DNA of 64,000 nt from an alpha proteobacterium IMCC14465 (GTDB taxonomy: Bacteria; Pseudomonadota; Alphaproteobacteria; RS24): positions 62,001 to 126,000 of the forward strand of contig ALYF01000003.1 of assembly GCA_000293845.2 (NCBI GenBank). The letters run 5' to 3'. Positions 1-8,985 of this stretch are shown here, in pieces (within the stretch, counting starts at the first letter, position 1; each line of letters begins with the position of its first letter). The translations under genes were made by a program, and so were the position numbers. The notes under the pieces were generated by a model, which was not told the DNA's origin, searched no databases, and was given only the letters and a program-made list of their open reading frames with translations.

Positions 1-56
1 AGAGCACTCCCTTGGTAAGGGAGAGGCCGAGAGTTCAATTCTCTCCGGCAGCACCA
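1..56 (+). tRNA. tRNA-Thr(GGT), 5' end outside window
   Basis: This is the 3' part of a tRNA that starts before the window. The anticodon arm CTCCC-TTGGTAA-GGGAG gives anticodon GGT (threonine). The T-arm GAGAG-TTCAATT-CTCTC is intact, and the acceptor strand ends in an encoded CCA at 54-56. The D-arm and 5' acceptor strand are missing only because the window begins inside the gene. Confidence 0.93.
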
Positions 57-97
57 TTTCCCAAATTTTTGTTCACACCCCACGCCCGGTTCTCCGG

Positions 98-784
98 CTA
101 TTTCTGCACCAGCTTTTCGGCTTCTTTGGCGAATTGCTCCGCATCCTTGCCTTCAGCTTTTAAAAGTTCGGTAATATCAAACGGCACTTTTGTGCCCGCC
201 ACAGATTTAGGCCGCGCTTCCATCGCATCTTGCCAGCGTTGAAGATGCTCCAAATCACGATTTTCAACGCCTGACCAACTGGCCGTCCGCGTCCAGCACC
301 AATTCGCAATATCAGCAAGGGAAAAGTCTTTCGCCAACCACTCGCTATGTGCCAAATGCGTATCCAGCACCTCGAACAGACGCCGCACCTCATTTTGATA
401 ACGGTCAATTGCCGGTTGGATTTTTTCAGGGAAATATCTGAAGAAAACATTGGCTTGCCCCATCATCGGGCCAATGCCCCCCATCTGGAACATCAACCAT
501 GACATCACCTCGGCTCGATCCTCGGCCTTGGTAGGTAAAAGTCTGCCGGTTTTCTCTGCCAGATGAATCATAATGGCAGCGCTTTCAAACACTCTAAGAT
601 CGCCTAAATCACGGTCAATGATAGCCGGAATACGCCCATTGGGATTAATCGCGAGGAAATCTGGCTTCTTTTGATCGCCAGCTTGAATATCAATCACATG
701 AACATTGTAATCAAGCTCAAGCTCTTCAAGCGTGACGGAAGCCTTATATCCATTCGGGGTCGGTGATGTGTACAAATCAATCAT
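98..784 (-). CDS. Glutathione S-transferase family protein (YfcG/YghU-like)
   Basis: A 228-residue protein with the two-domain glutathione transferase layout: a thioredoxin-fold N-terminus (about 1-80) and an all-helical C-terminus (about 90-205). The N-terminal [17 protein letters not shown] region resembles the Nu-class YfcG/YghU disulfide-bond oxidoreductases, which bind glutathione through Thr/Asn rather than a catalytic Tyr. The cis-Pro segment NPNGRIPAI and the ES pair (VFESAAIM) that contacts the glutathione gamma-glutamyl group are present. Inferred role: cytoplasmic glutathione-dependent disulfide or peroxide chemistry; the substrate is unknown. It stands alone between tRNA-Thr and an outer-membrane gene on the same strand. 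The lysine-rich tail after about residue 205 is longer than in the enterobacterial proteins. Confidence 0.88.
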   Translation of the reverse strand: MIDLYTSPTPNGYKASVTLEELELDYNVHVIDIQAGDQKKPDFLAINPNGRIPAIIDRDLGDLRVFESAAIMIHLAEKTGRLLPTKAEDRAEVMSWLMFQMGGIGPMMGQANVFFRYFPEKIQPAIDRYQNEVRRLFEVLDTHLAHSEWLAKDFSLADIANWCWTRTASWSGVENRDLEHLQRWQDAMEARPKSVAGTKVPFDITELLKAEGKDAEQFAKEAEKLVQK

Positions 785-937
785 TTTTTACCTCATAAGA
801 GGTAATGATGACCTGAATTTCAGGGACTGACAAGAGGCGACTGGATGGAGCAAGAGAATAGAGATTAAAGTCAAATTTTGTGCTGGTTAGAAACGCACAT
901 CCAGCGCTTGATTTTAAAACCAAAAACCTGTGTTGGT

Positions 938-1534
938 CTATTTTTGCAAATCAACAACAAGACCAATCATCAACCGATCCAGCTCATCGCCTTCAGCATT
1001 ACCCGGTGTGAAATCAAGCCTAATAAACTGACCCTCGGAGAGGGAATAATCCACTCCAACCCCATAAAGAATACCGGTATCATCAATCTCGGGAGAGGGC
1101 GCATCATCAGAACTGGCATGATAGAGGCCGAGCCGTAAATAAGGTGAAAAAGGATTTTCAAACCGCAGATGCGTCATACCGCTTAATTCATACATTTTAA
1201 CATCTGAATACTGCCCACCATTATTTGAGTAGTCATTGGCTTCCGTATAACCAACTTCAAGGCTTATCATCTCGCTGAAAGAATAACCGCCGCCAAGATA
1301 GTAACCACTCCCCTCTTCCTCAAGATTGTTCAGATTTCCGGCAAATTCAAAATTGCTTTCCAAGACAGCACCAGCAGTCACATAGAAATGTGTGGCTGTC
1401 TCATTTTCACTTTGAGCTTGCGCTTGAGATAAGGCAGGCAAAACAAGCAATAATGGCAAAAAAATACTCGATAGGAAGGGCGAATAACCGACCTTATTGG
1501 ATACAAAATTGAATACAAAACGGGATACAAACAT
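938..1534 (-). CDS. Outer-membrane beta-barrel protein (OmpA-like porin fold)
   Basis: A 198-residue secreted protein. Residues 1-41 form a long signal peptide with a hydrophobic core and an ALSQAQAQ-type cleavage region. The remainder has alternating polar/hydrophobic strands with aromatic girdles (HFYVTAGA, GYYLGGGYSF, ISLEVGYTEA) and ends in a short strand, as in small 8-stranded barrels of the OMP_b-brl family. Length and absence of a peptidoglycan-binding domain fit a free-standing barrel. Function is unknown. The first twelve codons are built from an imperfect 12-bp repeat (1499-1534), so the annotated start lies inside the repeat and the true N-terminus could differ. Monocistronic, upstream of the nrd genes' 3' end. 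Confidence 0.75.
   Translation of the reverse strand: MFVSRFVFNFVSNKVGYSPFLSSIFLPLLLVLPALSQAQAQSENETATHFYVTAGAVLESNFEFAGNLNNLEEEGSGYYLGGGYSFSEMISLEVGYTEANDYSNNGGQYSDVKMYELSGMTHLRFENPFSPYLRLGLYHASSDDAPSPEIDDTGILYGVGVDYSLSEGQFIRLDFTPGNAEGDELDRLMIGLVVDLQK
1499..1534. repeat. Three imperfect 12-bp tandem units at a signal-peptide start
   Basis: Units 1499-1510, 1511-1522 and 1523-1534 share the core G(G/A)ATACAAA. On the minus strand they encode FVSR/FVFN/FVSN and include the start codon of the barrel protein. Confidence 0.7.
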
Positions 1535-1678
1535 CCTCTCCTCCTATTTTTATTATTCTTCAGGAAGTTATATGTAGAATTTAGATTATCAGCAAAATTA
1601 TATATGTCAAAAAACAATATCAGGAGAGCCAATTAAGACCCATCCTGATTTGCTATAGGCAGAAATGTTTTAAGGCGA

Positions 1679-2638
1679 TTAGCTAAACGCTTCGTCCCAT
1701 GTACCCGCTGTAGATGCTTTTGAATATTCGGTCGCACGGTTCTCAAAGAAATTCGTGTGCTCGATACCGTTCAACATCTCATCCATCCATGGCAATGGAT
1801 TTTTCTCAATATCATAAATCGGATTCAGGTTGAGTTGGGTCAAACGACGATTACCGATATAGCGGATATAATCTTTGACTTCGCTTGGCTCAAGACCTTC
1901 AACACCGCCCATTTCGAACGCAAGATCAATAAAGGCATCCTCATGCGTGACAACTGTCTCACAGGCCTTATACAAATCATTCTTGGTTTCTTCTGTCCAG
2001 ATTTCAGGATTCTCATTCACGAAAGTATTAAACAGGCGCACGATTGAATTAGTGTGCAAAGTCTCATCACGGGCTGACCACGTCACAATCTGACCCATAC
2101 CCTTCATTTTATTGAAGCGCGGGAAATTCATCAAAATCGCAAAGCTGGCAAAAAGCTGCAGCCCTTCCGTGAAACCACCAAAAACCGCGAGAGTTTTCGC
2201 GATATCCGTTTTTGTTTCAACGCCCCATTCCTGCATATAGTCGTATTTATCCTTCATTTCGCTATATTTTAGGAAGGCTTCATATTCAACTTCGGGCATG
2301 CCAATTGTATCCAGCAAATGCGAATAGGCGGCGATATGAATGGTTTCCATATTTGAAAACGCGGACAACATCATCTGAATTTCAGTCGGTTTAAAAACCT
2401 GTGAGTAATGCTTCATATAGCAATTATTCACTTCAACATCGGCCTGCACGAAAAACCGAAAAATCTGTGTGAGCAAATTCTTTTCGCCCACTGTTAGGGT
2501 CTTGTGCCAATCTTTAACATCCTCGGCGAGCGGGACTTCTTCGGGCAACCAATGGATACGCTGCTGGGTGAGCCAGGCGTCATATGCCCATGGATAAAGA
2601 AATGGCTTATAAACAATACGGTCTTCTAGAAGTGACAT
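1679..2638 (-). CDS. nrdB: Ribonucleoside-diphosphate reductase, beta (radical) subunit
   Basis: The 319-residue R2 protein generates the radical that NrdA uses to make dNDPs. Expected metal ligands are visible as D67, E98, H101 (ETIHIAAY), E158, E192 and H195 (ARDETLH). Tyr105, three residues after H101, occupies the position of the radical tyrosine Y122 of E. coli, so a conventional tyrosyl radical is expected rather than a Tyr-less cofactor. The C-terminus is rich in Thr, Trp and acidic residues, as needed for docking to NrdA. It starts directly at the ferritin-like domain, so there is no N-terminal ATP-cone. It lies 65 bp downstream of nrdA and is almost certainly co-transcribed with it. 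Confidence 0.96.
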   Translation of the reverse strand: MSLLEDRIVYKPFLYPWAYDAWLTQQRIHWLPEEVPLAEDVKDWHKTLTVGEKNLLTQIFRFFVQADVEVNNCYMKHYSQVFKPTEIQMMLSAFSNMETIHIAAYSHLLDTIGMPEVEYEAFLKYSEMKDKYDYMQEWGVETKTDIAKTLAVFGGFTEGLQLFASFAILMNFPRFNKMKGMGQIVTWSARDETLHTNSIVRLFNTFVNENPEIWTEETKNDLYKACETVVTHEDAFIDLAFEMGGVEGLEPSEVKDYIRYIGNRRLTQLNLNPIYDIEKNPLPWMDEMLNGIEHTNFFENRATEYSKASTAGTWDEAFS

Positions 2639-2703
2639 GACACACGTCCTCTTAGTTAAATTTCAATTTATTTGGCATCCCAGATAGCAAGCCGATAACT
2701 GGC

Positions 2704-4686
2704 TTACTGGCAGGAAGCACATTCTTCATAATCAATGGTCGATACAGCAACGGGTTTCGCTGCATCCTGTTCGGTAGGCGTTTTGCCGTCATTCTTCTCA
2801 GCACGTTGAATGGAGAGGGAACGACAGTAATATAGGCTCTTAACACCGCGCTTCCACGCCTGATAATGAATCTGATGCAAGTCACGCTTATGAATATCAG
2901 CGGGCAAGAACACATTCAGAGATTGCGCTTGGTCAATGAGTGGCGCACGGTCACCGGCAAATTCAATCAGCCATCTTTGGTCAATCTCAAATGCCGACTT
3001 GAAAACTGACTTTTCTTCATCCGTCAGGAAATCAAGATGCGCGACAGAGCCACCACTGGTCACGATTGATGACCATGTATCGTCATCATTGCGCCCTTTT
3101 TCATCCAACAATTTAGCCAGATGGCGGTTACGGACATTGAAAGAGCCCGACAATGTTTTATGCGTAAAGCTATTACCGGCAATCGGCTCAATGCCGGGGC
3201 TGGTGCCACCACATATAATTGAGATAGATGCCGTCGGCGCAATCGCTGTCTTATTAGAGAAACGCTCCTGCATGCCACATTCTGCAGCATCGGGGCATGC
3301 GCCACGTTCTTCTGCAAGTACATGCGAAGCATGGTCAACCTGCTCTTTAATATGAGAGAAGATCCGGTTGTTCCAGACTTTCGCCATAACAGATTCCCAT
3401 GGAATCATATTGGCCTGCAGATATGAATGGAAGCCCATCACACCAAGACCAACACTGCGTTCACGCATCGCGGCATATTTGGCCTTTGCCATGCTGTCAG
3501 GCGCACGTTGGATGAAATCTTCCAGAACATTATCGAGGAAGCGCATCACATCAGGCAAGAAATTCGGGTCATCCTGCCAATCTTCATATTTCTCGACATT
3601 CACAGATGACAGACAGCAAACTGCCGTTCTGTCATTTCCCAGATGGTCTTCACCAGTTGGGAGCGTAATTTCCGCACAAAGATTCGAGGTTTTAATTTCA
3701 AGGTTCAAAAGCTTTTGATGTTCGGGACGCTGATTATTCACCGTATCCCGGAAAATCATATAGGGCTCGCCAGTCTCAATACGTGCTGTCAGCATACGTA
3801 TCCATAAATCACGCGCCTTAACAGAAGCCTGAACAGAATTATCCTTCGGACTGCGCAACGCCCAGTCTTCATCATTCTCAACCGCCCGCATAAATCCATC
3901 AGAAATAAGAATGCCATGATGCAGATTAAGAGCCTTACGATTCGGGTCGCCACCAGTTGGACGACGAATCTCGATAAATTCTTCAATTTCGGGATGATCA
4001 ACAGGGAGATAAACTGCCGCAGACCCTCGGCGCAGAGACCCTTGGGAAATAGCAAGCGTCAGACTGTCCATAACACGAATGAAAGGCACGATGCCTGAGG
4101 TCTTGCCGTTTTGACCGACTTTCTCGCCAATCGAACGCAAATTGCCCCAATATGACCCGATGCCACCACCACGTGCGGCTAGCCAAACATTCTCATTCCA
4201 CAAATCCACAATGTCAGCAAGGCTGTCATTAGCTTCGTTCAGGAAGCAGGAAATCGGAAGACCTCTTGTTGTACCGCCATTCGACAGAACTGGCGTAGAC
4301 GGCATAAACCAAAGCTTGGAAATATAGTCGTAAAGTCGCTGGGCATGCGCTTCATCATCACCATAAAAGGAGGCAACACGCGCAAAAAGACTCTGATAAG
4401 TCTCGCCGGGCAAAAGATACCGGTCTGTCAGTGTGGCTTTGCCAAATTCGGTTAAAAGAGCATCGCGTGACGAATCGATTTTTACACTCGGACGGTCTTC
4501 AAACTGGACAGTTTGATTGCCCCGTTCAAAATCCATCTGCGGCTGTGCGGTCGGGTCATGACCTTCGGCCTTCCGGCTGCTTCTCAATTCTTGCGATGCT
4601 GTTTTCAACACGTCCTGAACCTGCTGCTCAGCAGCCTCTATTTGGCCATCTGTCTGACCGTCTTTTCTGTCAGTATTATTAAACAT
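2704..4686 (-). CDS. nrdA: Ribonucleoside-diphosphate reductase, alpha subunit
   Basis: The 660-residue catalytic subunit of class I ribonucleotide reductase. The active-site triad N335-x-C337-x-E339 (SNLCAEI), the redox cysteines C147 (ISCFL) and C357/C358, the radical-transfer tyrosine pair in SLYYCRS, and the C-terminal shuttle pair C656-x-x-C659 are all present. It is about 100 residues shorter than E. coli NrdA. The N-terminal 60 residues are polar and low-complexity (DGQTDGQ, a near repeat) and show no ATP-cone, so the overall activity allosteric site is missing. The substrate-specificity site should remain. First gene of nrdA-nrdB, preceded by a long regulatory region with an NrdR-like box. 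Confidence 0.95.
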   Translation of the reverse strand: MFNNTDRKDGQTDGQIEAAEQQVQDVLKTASQELRSSRKAEGHDPTAQPQMDFERGNQTVQFEDRPSVKIDSSRDALLTEFGKATLTDRYLLPGETYQSLFARVASFYGDDEAHAQRLYDYISKLWFMPSTPVLSNGGTTRGLPISCFLNEANDSLADIVDLWNENVWLAARGGGIGSYWGNLRSIGEKVGQNGKTSGIVPFIRVMDSLTLAISQGSLRRGSAAVYLPVDHPEIEEFIEIRRPTGGDPNRKALNLHHGILISDGFMRAVENDEDWALRSPKDNSVQASVKARDLWIRMLTARIETGEPYMIFRDTVNNQRPEHQKLLNLEIKTSNLCAEITLPTGEDHLGNDRTAVCCLSSVNVEKYEDWQDDPNFLPDVMRFLDNVLEDFIQRAPDSMAKAKYAAMRERSVGLGVMGFHSYLQANMIPWESVMAKVWNNRIFSHIKEQVDHASHVLAEERGACPDAAECGMQERFSNKTAIAPTASISIICGGTSPGIEPIAGNSFTHKTLSGSFNVRNRHLAKLLDEKGRNDDDTWSSIVTSGGSVAHLDFLTDEEKSVFKSAFEIDQRWLIEFAGDRAPLIDQAQSLNVFLPADIHKRDLHQIHYQAWKRGVKSLYYCRSLSIQRAEKNDGKTPTEQDAAKPVAVSTIDYEECASCQ

Positions 4687-5060
4687 TCACCCGTCCTCAG
4701 TGCCAAAGATAAATTCCAATAACTCAGAAATTCATCTTAATAAGCTGTGTATTGTCATCCTGCAGGCCTAAATTTGAGGGCAATCTACCGGCAGGTGCGA
4801 ACAAACACACCACGAAAAACATCGTTCATGGCCGAGATTTAGTCCTCAAATCTGACCCGTCACATAATCCGACAAATCAGCAGAAACTACAACATATAGT
4901 GTCTCAAACCATTTGATGCGTCAACAGGTAGTATATGTTTTTTTTCGGATTTTTTAAGACTCGCGCTCTAACCCTTGAAATTACAGGAAAATATTCTTAA
5001 AAAAAATTTCACTGGACAGGCGTCATAGTCTCGAAACATTCGAGGCGACTTATCCACAAG
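4687..5060. other. Regulatory region upstream of nrdA
   Basis: This 374-bp gene-free stretch separates nrdA from the small membrane-protein gene; both genes run leftward. It contains one good NrdR-like box (4887-4902), a possible weak second one near 4926-4941, and long A/T runs (4938-4946, 4995-5007). I see no ORF with a ribosome binding site and no recognisable RNA gene. Confidence 0.5.
4887..4902. promoter_or_regulatory. NrdR-box-like operator upstream of nrdAB
   Basis: CTACAACATATAGTGT matches the published NrdR box pattern (acaCwATATaTwGtgt) at about 13 of 16 positions. NrdR normally uses two boxes about 31-32 bp apart. The only second candidate, at 4926-4941, is weak and 39 bp away, so the pair is not canonical. 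The site is 200 bp upstream of the nrdA start. Confidence 0.5.
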
Positions 5061-5360
5061 TCATTTTGACTCGGTGATTTGCCCAAACCGCTTCAAAATC
5101 CAGATAGCTGTCACGATATTTCCGAGAAAATAAATCGGCACTGACCACATGGCGGCTGTTTTCCAGTCATCTTCGAGTGTAAAAATAACCGCAGTCATGC
5201 AGACAACCCCAAGAAGCAAATCAAGAATGGTCACCAGACCCCAAGGTTCAGCCAGCACCTTATCAAAACCAGTCCAGCCAACCGCAAAATAAGCCATCAC
5301 ACAGGCAAACAGAAACACAAATAACGCCAAGCCAACTATGATTTTTAATTTTTGAGACAT
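5061..5360 (-). CDS. Small integral membrane protein, possibly DUF1475-like
   Basis: The start at 5360 is chosen because GGAGG sits six bases upstream of ATG; a longer reading to 5477 has a Cys-rich, unlikely N-terminus. The 99-residue product has three hydrophobic helices (about 6-28, 40-62, 69-90) with a conserved-looking EPWGLVTILDLLLG segment between the first two. The EPW...D pattern is reminiscent of DUF1475 proteins found in plants and bacteria, but I cannot verify this. No catalytic residues are evident. It is divergent from msrB, sharing an intergenic region of about 180 bp. Confidence 0.65.
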   Translation of the reverse strand: MSQKLKIIVGLALFVFLFACVMAYFAVGWTGFDKVLAEPWGLVTILDLLLGVVCMTAVIFTLEDDWKTAAMWSVPIYFLGNIVTAIWILKRFGQITESK

Positions 5361-5543
5361 TGTTTCCTCCAAATTTCTCTTAATTTTATTCAGGCATCTT
5401 AGTGCAGTATTTTGGGACTGCACAATTTCGTCACAATCTGGAACATAAAAAAAACACATCCCACAATTAATAATCATACATGGATGAGTCGGGTATGGAA
5501 GTGACGTGAAACCAAAACTCTACTCAGTAACAAGGAGACTCAC

Positions 5544-6107
5544 ATGACAAAAAAGCCAAAAATGCCCTTCATGATGCCCCTCATGATGCCTATAGTGATC
5601 ATCGTCTTTATTATACTTGCCAACCTCGTCCCTTCTGCTTGGGCTTGGGAAGCAAGCCGCTTTGTTAAACCTGATGATGCCACCCTCGAGACAAAACTCA
5701 GCCCATTGCAATATTATGTCACCCAGGAAGATGGGACAGAAAAACCTTTCGACAATCTCTATTGGAATGAGACTCGCGACGGGATTTATGTGGATGTCAT
5801 TTCCGGCGAACCCCTATTTTCATCTAGGGATAAATATAAAAGCGGCACGGGTTGGCCATCTTTTATCCGCCCTCTGACGCCTGCCCATATTGTCGAAAAG
5901 CCGGATAATTTTCTGTTCATTGAACGTACCGAGTTGCGTTCAAAATATGCTGACAGCCATTTAGGGCATGTATTTGACGACGGACCTGCCCCGACAGGTT
6001 TGAGATATTGCATAAACTCGGCGGCACTGCGTTTTATTCCCGTCGAAGATATGGCAGCCCAAGGCTATGAAAATTACCTCACACCTTTTGAGACATCATC
6101 TCAATAG
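5544..6107 (+). CDS. msrB: Membrane-anchored peptide-methionine (R)-S-oxide reductase
   Basis: A 187-residue MsrB that reduces the R epimer of methionine sulfoxide in proteins. Residues about 9-34 are a hydrophobic signal or anchor, putting the enzyme domain outside the cytoplasm. The catalytic domain shows [11 protein letters not shown], the [11 protein letters not shown] motif and RYCINSAAL with catalytic Cys156. Cys156 is the only cysteine in the protein, so there is neither the structural zinc CxxC pair nor a resolving cysteine; regeneration must use an external thiol donor. The anchor begins with a methionine-proline repeat ([10 protein letters not shown]) produced by three 12-bp units. 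An AAGGAG ribosome site precedes the ATG. Confidence 0.92.
   Translation: MTKKPKMPFMMPLMMPIVIIVFIILANLVPSAWAWEASRFVKPDDATLETKLSPLQYYVTQEDGTEKPFDNLYWNETRDGIYVDVISGEPLFSSRDKYKSGTGWPSFIRPLTPAHIVEKPDNFLFIERTELRSKYADSHLGHVFDDGPAPTGLRYCINSAALRFIPVEDMAAQGYENYLTPFETSSQ
5562..5597. repeat. Three 12-bp tandem units in the msrB anchor
   Basis: Units 5562-5573, 5574-5585 and 5586-5597 begin ATGCC and encode MPFM, MPLM and MPIV at the start of the membrane anchor. The first two differ by one base. Confidence 0.75.
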
Positions 6108-6115
6108 ACGCGCCT

Positions 6116-7036
6116 TTATTGGGATTTCTGATCCATAATCACATCTGTGATGATGGAAGCAATTTCACCCGGCTTCTCAAATGGCAGAAAATGCGTCGTA
6201 TCCGCGATTGTTTTAAACGTCACAGGCTGTCGGGTTTTCATAAACGGCTTACTGGAATAGACCGTCGAATTTATCGCCGCCCGCACAAGTGTGACCGGGC
6301 AATCCAACATTTTGAGGGCGCGTGCGGAGTTATGGCGCTGGGCAATATAATTCTGGGACTCCCATTCGGGTTGACAACAAAGACCGACACCCCCCTCTTT
6401 GGGTTCAATCGCCGTGTCGAGATAGGCATTGAGAAACCCTTCATCATCTATCGCAAACGCGCCGCGCCCATAATAGGATTCGGCAATCTCCAGGCGAGAT
6501 TTGAAAACTCTGCGGCGGCGTCTGGAGCGACGAATAAGATGACCAACAGGATGAGGTAATTTGAGCCGATGCAAAACAGCGGAAAGCCATCCCAAATGAT
6601 AGGGAATAATCACCGGATCGACGAGAACAAGCCCCGCAACCAAATCCGGGCGTTCAGCAGCTGCAAGAATTGATGTGGTCGCACCAAGACTGTGACCTGT
6701 GAGATGGATTTTCTGCTCATGCCTATCCGCTAATTTTTCAATAAATCGGATCATGTCATCCTTATAGGGAGACCAGCTTGTCAGCTCTTTAGGGTTGGCG
6801 GTCAATTTTGTGGCGCCATGACCGCGCGCATCCCAAGCATAAATATGTGCCAATCCATTAAGCCTTGAAAGCAAAGGGGCATAAGTGCCTCCGCTAAAGC
6901 CATTGGCATGGGCCCAATGCATCACGGGCGCGCCTTTGGGGGCATCCCAATGCAGGAAGTTTAAGCTATCTTCAAAATAGGCGTTTGGTTGACCGTGAAA
7001 TGGCATCTGGATTTTTGGAGCTGAAAAAGGTGACAT
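6116..7036 (-). CDS. Alpha/beta hydrolase family protein
   Basis: A 306-residue alpha/beta-hydrolase. The oxyanion strand (HWAHANGFSGG), a DARGHG turn, the nucleophile elbow GHSLGA with Ser116, and a late TTHFLPFEKP segment supplying the catalytic His are visible. An insertion rich in arginine (RRSRRRRR) lies in the lid region. Such proteins are often esterases or lipases; the substrate cannot be predicted. The start at 7036 is preferred because GGTGGAG precedes that ATG with correct spacing; an in-frame GTG four codons upstream overlaps that site. The gene converges on msrB with only 8 bp between stops. Confidence 0.88.
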   Translation of the reverse strand: MSPFSAPKIQMPFHGQPNAYFEDSLNFLHWDAPKGAPVMHWAHANGFSGGTYAPLLSRLNGLAHIYAWDARGHGATKLTANPKELTSWSPYKDDMIRFIEKLADRHEQKIHLTGHSLGATTSILAAAERPDLVAGLVLVDPVIIPYHLGWLSAVLHRLKLPHPVGHLIRRSRRRRRVFKSRLEIAESYYGRGAFAIDDEGFLNAYLDTAIEPKEGGVGLCCQPEWESQNYIAQRHNSARALKMLDCPVTLVRAAINSTVYSSKPFMKTRQPVTFKTIADTTHFLPFEKPGEIASIITDVIMDQKSQ

Positions 7037-7154
7037 GTTGTTCTCCACCTAAATAGATAAAAATTCGACCTTGTAAAAATGACCTAGTCTTTTTTTCGAA
7101 ATTGGCGAGATTAAAAGAACGAGAGAGACGCTATTTTGGCAACACATACCCTGT

Positions 7155-7186
7155 TTGCGCTCTCTTCACTTTGCGCTCTCTTCACT
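7155..7186. repeat. Perfect 16-bp tandem duplication upstream of the TauE gene
   Basis: TTGCGCTCTCTTCACT occurs at 7155-7170 and again at 7171-7186. It is non-coding as far as I can tell and lies about 60-95 bp before the exporter start codon. Confidence 0.85.
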
Positions 7187-7248
7187 ATGCAAATCGCGCC
7201 CTGCGTGATAAGTCATAAGTTTGAGCCACAACAATACCTAAAAACAAT

Positions 7249-8187
7249 ATGCAAATTTATTTACCCATTGCAGAGACCAGCGTCAGCATTTTTTTGCTGC
7301 TTGGTCTTGGTGGTCTTGTCGGTTTTTTATCAGGCATGTTCGGTGTTGGCGGCGGGTTTTTAATGACCCCGCTTTTGATTTTTGTCGGCATCCCCCCAGC
7401 TGTGGCGGTGGCGAGTGAAGCTAATCAAATTCTGGCCTCTTCCATATCCGGTGGCATAGCGCATTTTCAAAAACGTGGTGTCGATATTCGCATGGGCTGT
7501 GTGCTGCTGGTCGGCGGACTGGCTGGTTCAGCAGTCGGTGTTCAGCTTTATACGGTGATGCGCGAAATGGGTCAGATAGACTTAATGATATCGCTTTGTT
7601 ATGTGGTCTTTCTCGGCGTTATCGGCCTTCTCATGATGATAGAAAGTATTCGTGCCATTCGCGCGAGACATATAGGTCGCCCTATCCCCGCCCGCAGACC
7701 CGGACAGCATAACTGGATACACGGCCTGCCCTTTAAAATGCGGTTTAAAGTTTCACATCTTTACACCAGCATCATCCCGCCCATTCTCATCGGTTTTTTT
7801 GTTGGCGTGCTGGCCGCAATTATGGGTGTTGGCGGCGGCTTTATAATGGTTCCCGCTATGATTTATCTTCTGCGCATGCCGACAAATGTCGTTATCGGCA
7901 CATCGCTGTTTCAAATTATTTTTGTCTCAGCTGCCGTGACTGTTATGCATGCTGTGAAAAACCAGACAGTAGATGTCGTCCTCGCGACCATATTAATTAT
8001 TGGTGGCGTGGTCGGCGCGCAAATCGGCGCGCGGCTGGGGCAAAAGCTCAGAGGGGAACAATTAAGAGCCCTGCTCGCCTTAATCGTTCTGGCGGTGGGC
8101 ATTAAAATGCTGGGTGATTTACTCTTCATGCCCGCTGAGATTTATTCTCTTTCATCCTTACTGTTACCTTCAGGGGTCACACCTTAA
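7249..8187 (+). CDS. TauE/SafE family membrane transporter
   Basis: A 312-residue integral membrane protein with the duplicated TauE/SafE fold. The two halves carry the paired family motif: FGVGGGFLMTPLLI at about 31-44 and MGVGGGFIMVPAMI at about 190-203. Roughly eight membrane helices are split by a basic cytoplasmic loop (RARHIGRPIPARRP, about 140-155). Family members export sulfite, sulfoacetate or other small organosulfur anions; the actual substrate is not known. The start lacks a clear ribosome binding site. Its TAA overlaps the ATG of the next gene by one base, indicating translational coupling with the Alph_Pro_TM partner. Confidence 0.9.
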   Translation: MQIYLPIAETSVSIFLLLGLGGLVGFLSGMFGVGGGFLMTPLLIFVGIPPAVAVASEANQILASSISGGIAHFQKRGVDIRMGCVLLVGGLAGSAVGVQLYTVMREMGQIDLMISLCYVVFLGVIGLLMMIESIRAIRARHIGRPIPARRPGQHNWIHGLPFKMRFKVSHLYTSIIPPILIGFFVGVLAAIMGVGGGFIMVPAMIYLLRMPTNVVIGTSLFQIIFVSAAVTVMHAVKNQTVDVVLATILIIGGVVGAQIGARLGQKLRGEQLRALLALIVLAVGIKMLGDLLFMPAEIYSLSSLLLPSGVTP

Positions 8188-8945
8188 TGAATCGCGGTTT
8201 TATCACATGGCTTGGTATATGCTTTTTGCTTGCCGCACCCGTCACGCAGGTTCTGAGCAATGAGCTTGTCACGGACCTATCAACCTCCGAGGTGGCTATT
8301 CAGGCAAATTTTGATGGCGAAACAGTTTTGCTTTTTGGTGCATTTGAGACGTCGCGCAAAAACGCCTCGCCGGATATTGTCGTTATTTTGCGTGGGCCGA
8401 ATGAGGGCTTAAAAGTCAGACGGAAAGACAAAACCTTCGGACTATGGGTGAACACAGAGTCGCTCGCCATCTCTTCAACCCCTTCCTATTACGCAGTCGC
8501 AGCCTCGCGCGCACTCGCAGACATTGCGTCTCCCGCAACACGCCAAGAAATGGGCATCGGACTGGATTATGTCCCGATAGAACTGGCCTCTGCTCATGAA
8601 GATACAGATTTATTTCTTGAGGGTCTTATCCGCAACAAACAAAGCCGCGACCTCTATAGCGAAAACCCGTCCGGCGTGAAAATTATCGGTAACCGGCTTT
8701 TTAGAACCGAAATCGCCCTCCCTCCGGGCGTTCCTATGGGAAGTTATGACGCGCAAATCATTCTTTTTGATGATGGAAAAGCTCTCAGCATACAAAATAA
8801 TACGATTATTGTTGGCATCGCCGGTTTTGAACATTTACTTCATCGCTTGGCACATCAGCTTCCCATTCTATATGGTTTAATTGGTGTACTAATCGCCATA
8901 TTTTTTGGATGGATGGCAACAGTGCTTTTCCGCCGCAGAAGTTAA
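8187..8945 (+). CDS. Alph_Pro_TM family (TIGR02186) membrane protein
   Basis: A 252-residue protein with a cleavable signal peptide (about 1-24), a periplasmic domain of about 190 residues and one C-terminal membrane helix (about 224-246) ending in RRRS. The sequence, with its early FDGETVLLFGAF and central RGP segments, matches the alphaproteobacterial TIGR02186 family. That family is repeatedly found beside TauE/SafE exporters, as here (one-base overlap). Function is unknown; the coupling suggests an accessory subunit facing the periplasm for the exporter. Confidence 0.82.
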   Translation: MNRGFITWLGICFLLAAPVTQVLSNELVTDLSTSEVAIQANFDGETVLLFGAFETSRKNASPDIVVILRGPNEGLKVRRKDKTFGLWVNTESLAISSTPSYYAVAASRALADIASPATRQEMGIGLDYVPIELASAHEDTDLFLEGLIRNKQSRDLYSENPSGVKIIGNRLFRTEIALPPGVPMGSYDAQIILFDDGKALSIQNNTIIVGIAGFEHLLHRLAHQLPILYGLIGVLIAIFFGWMATVLFRRRS

Positions 8946-8985
8946 AAATAAGCGGCTTATCAAAGAGGTTTCATAAAGGTGATGC

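Noticed and set aside
4926-4941. Second NrdR box
   Set aside because: About half the positions match and the 39-bp spacing to the first box is not the usual 31-32 bp.
7136-7363. 75-residue ORF overlapping the TauE/SafE start
   Set aside because: It contains the non-coding 16-bp duplication and runs out of frame through the exporter gene.
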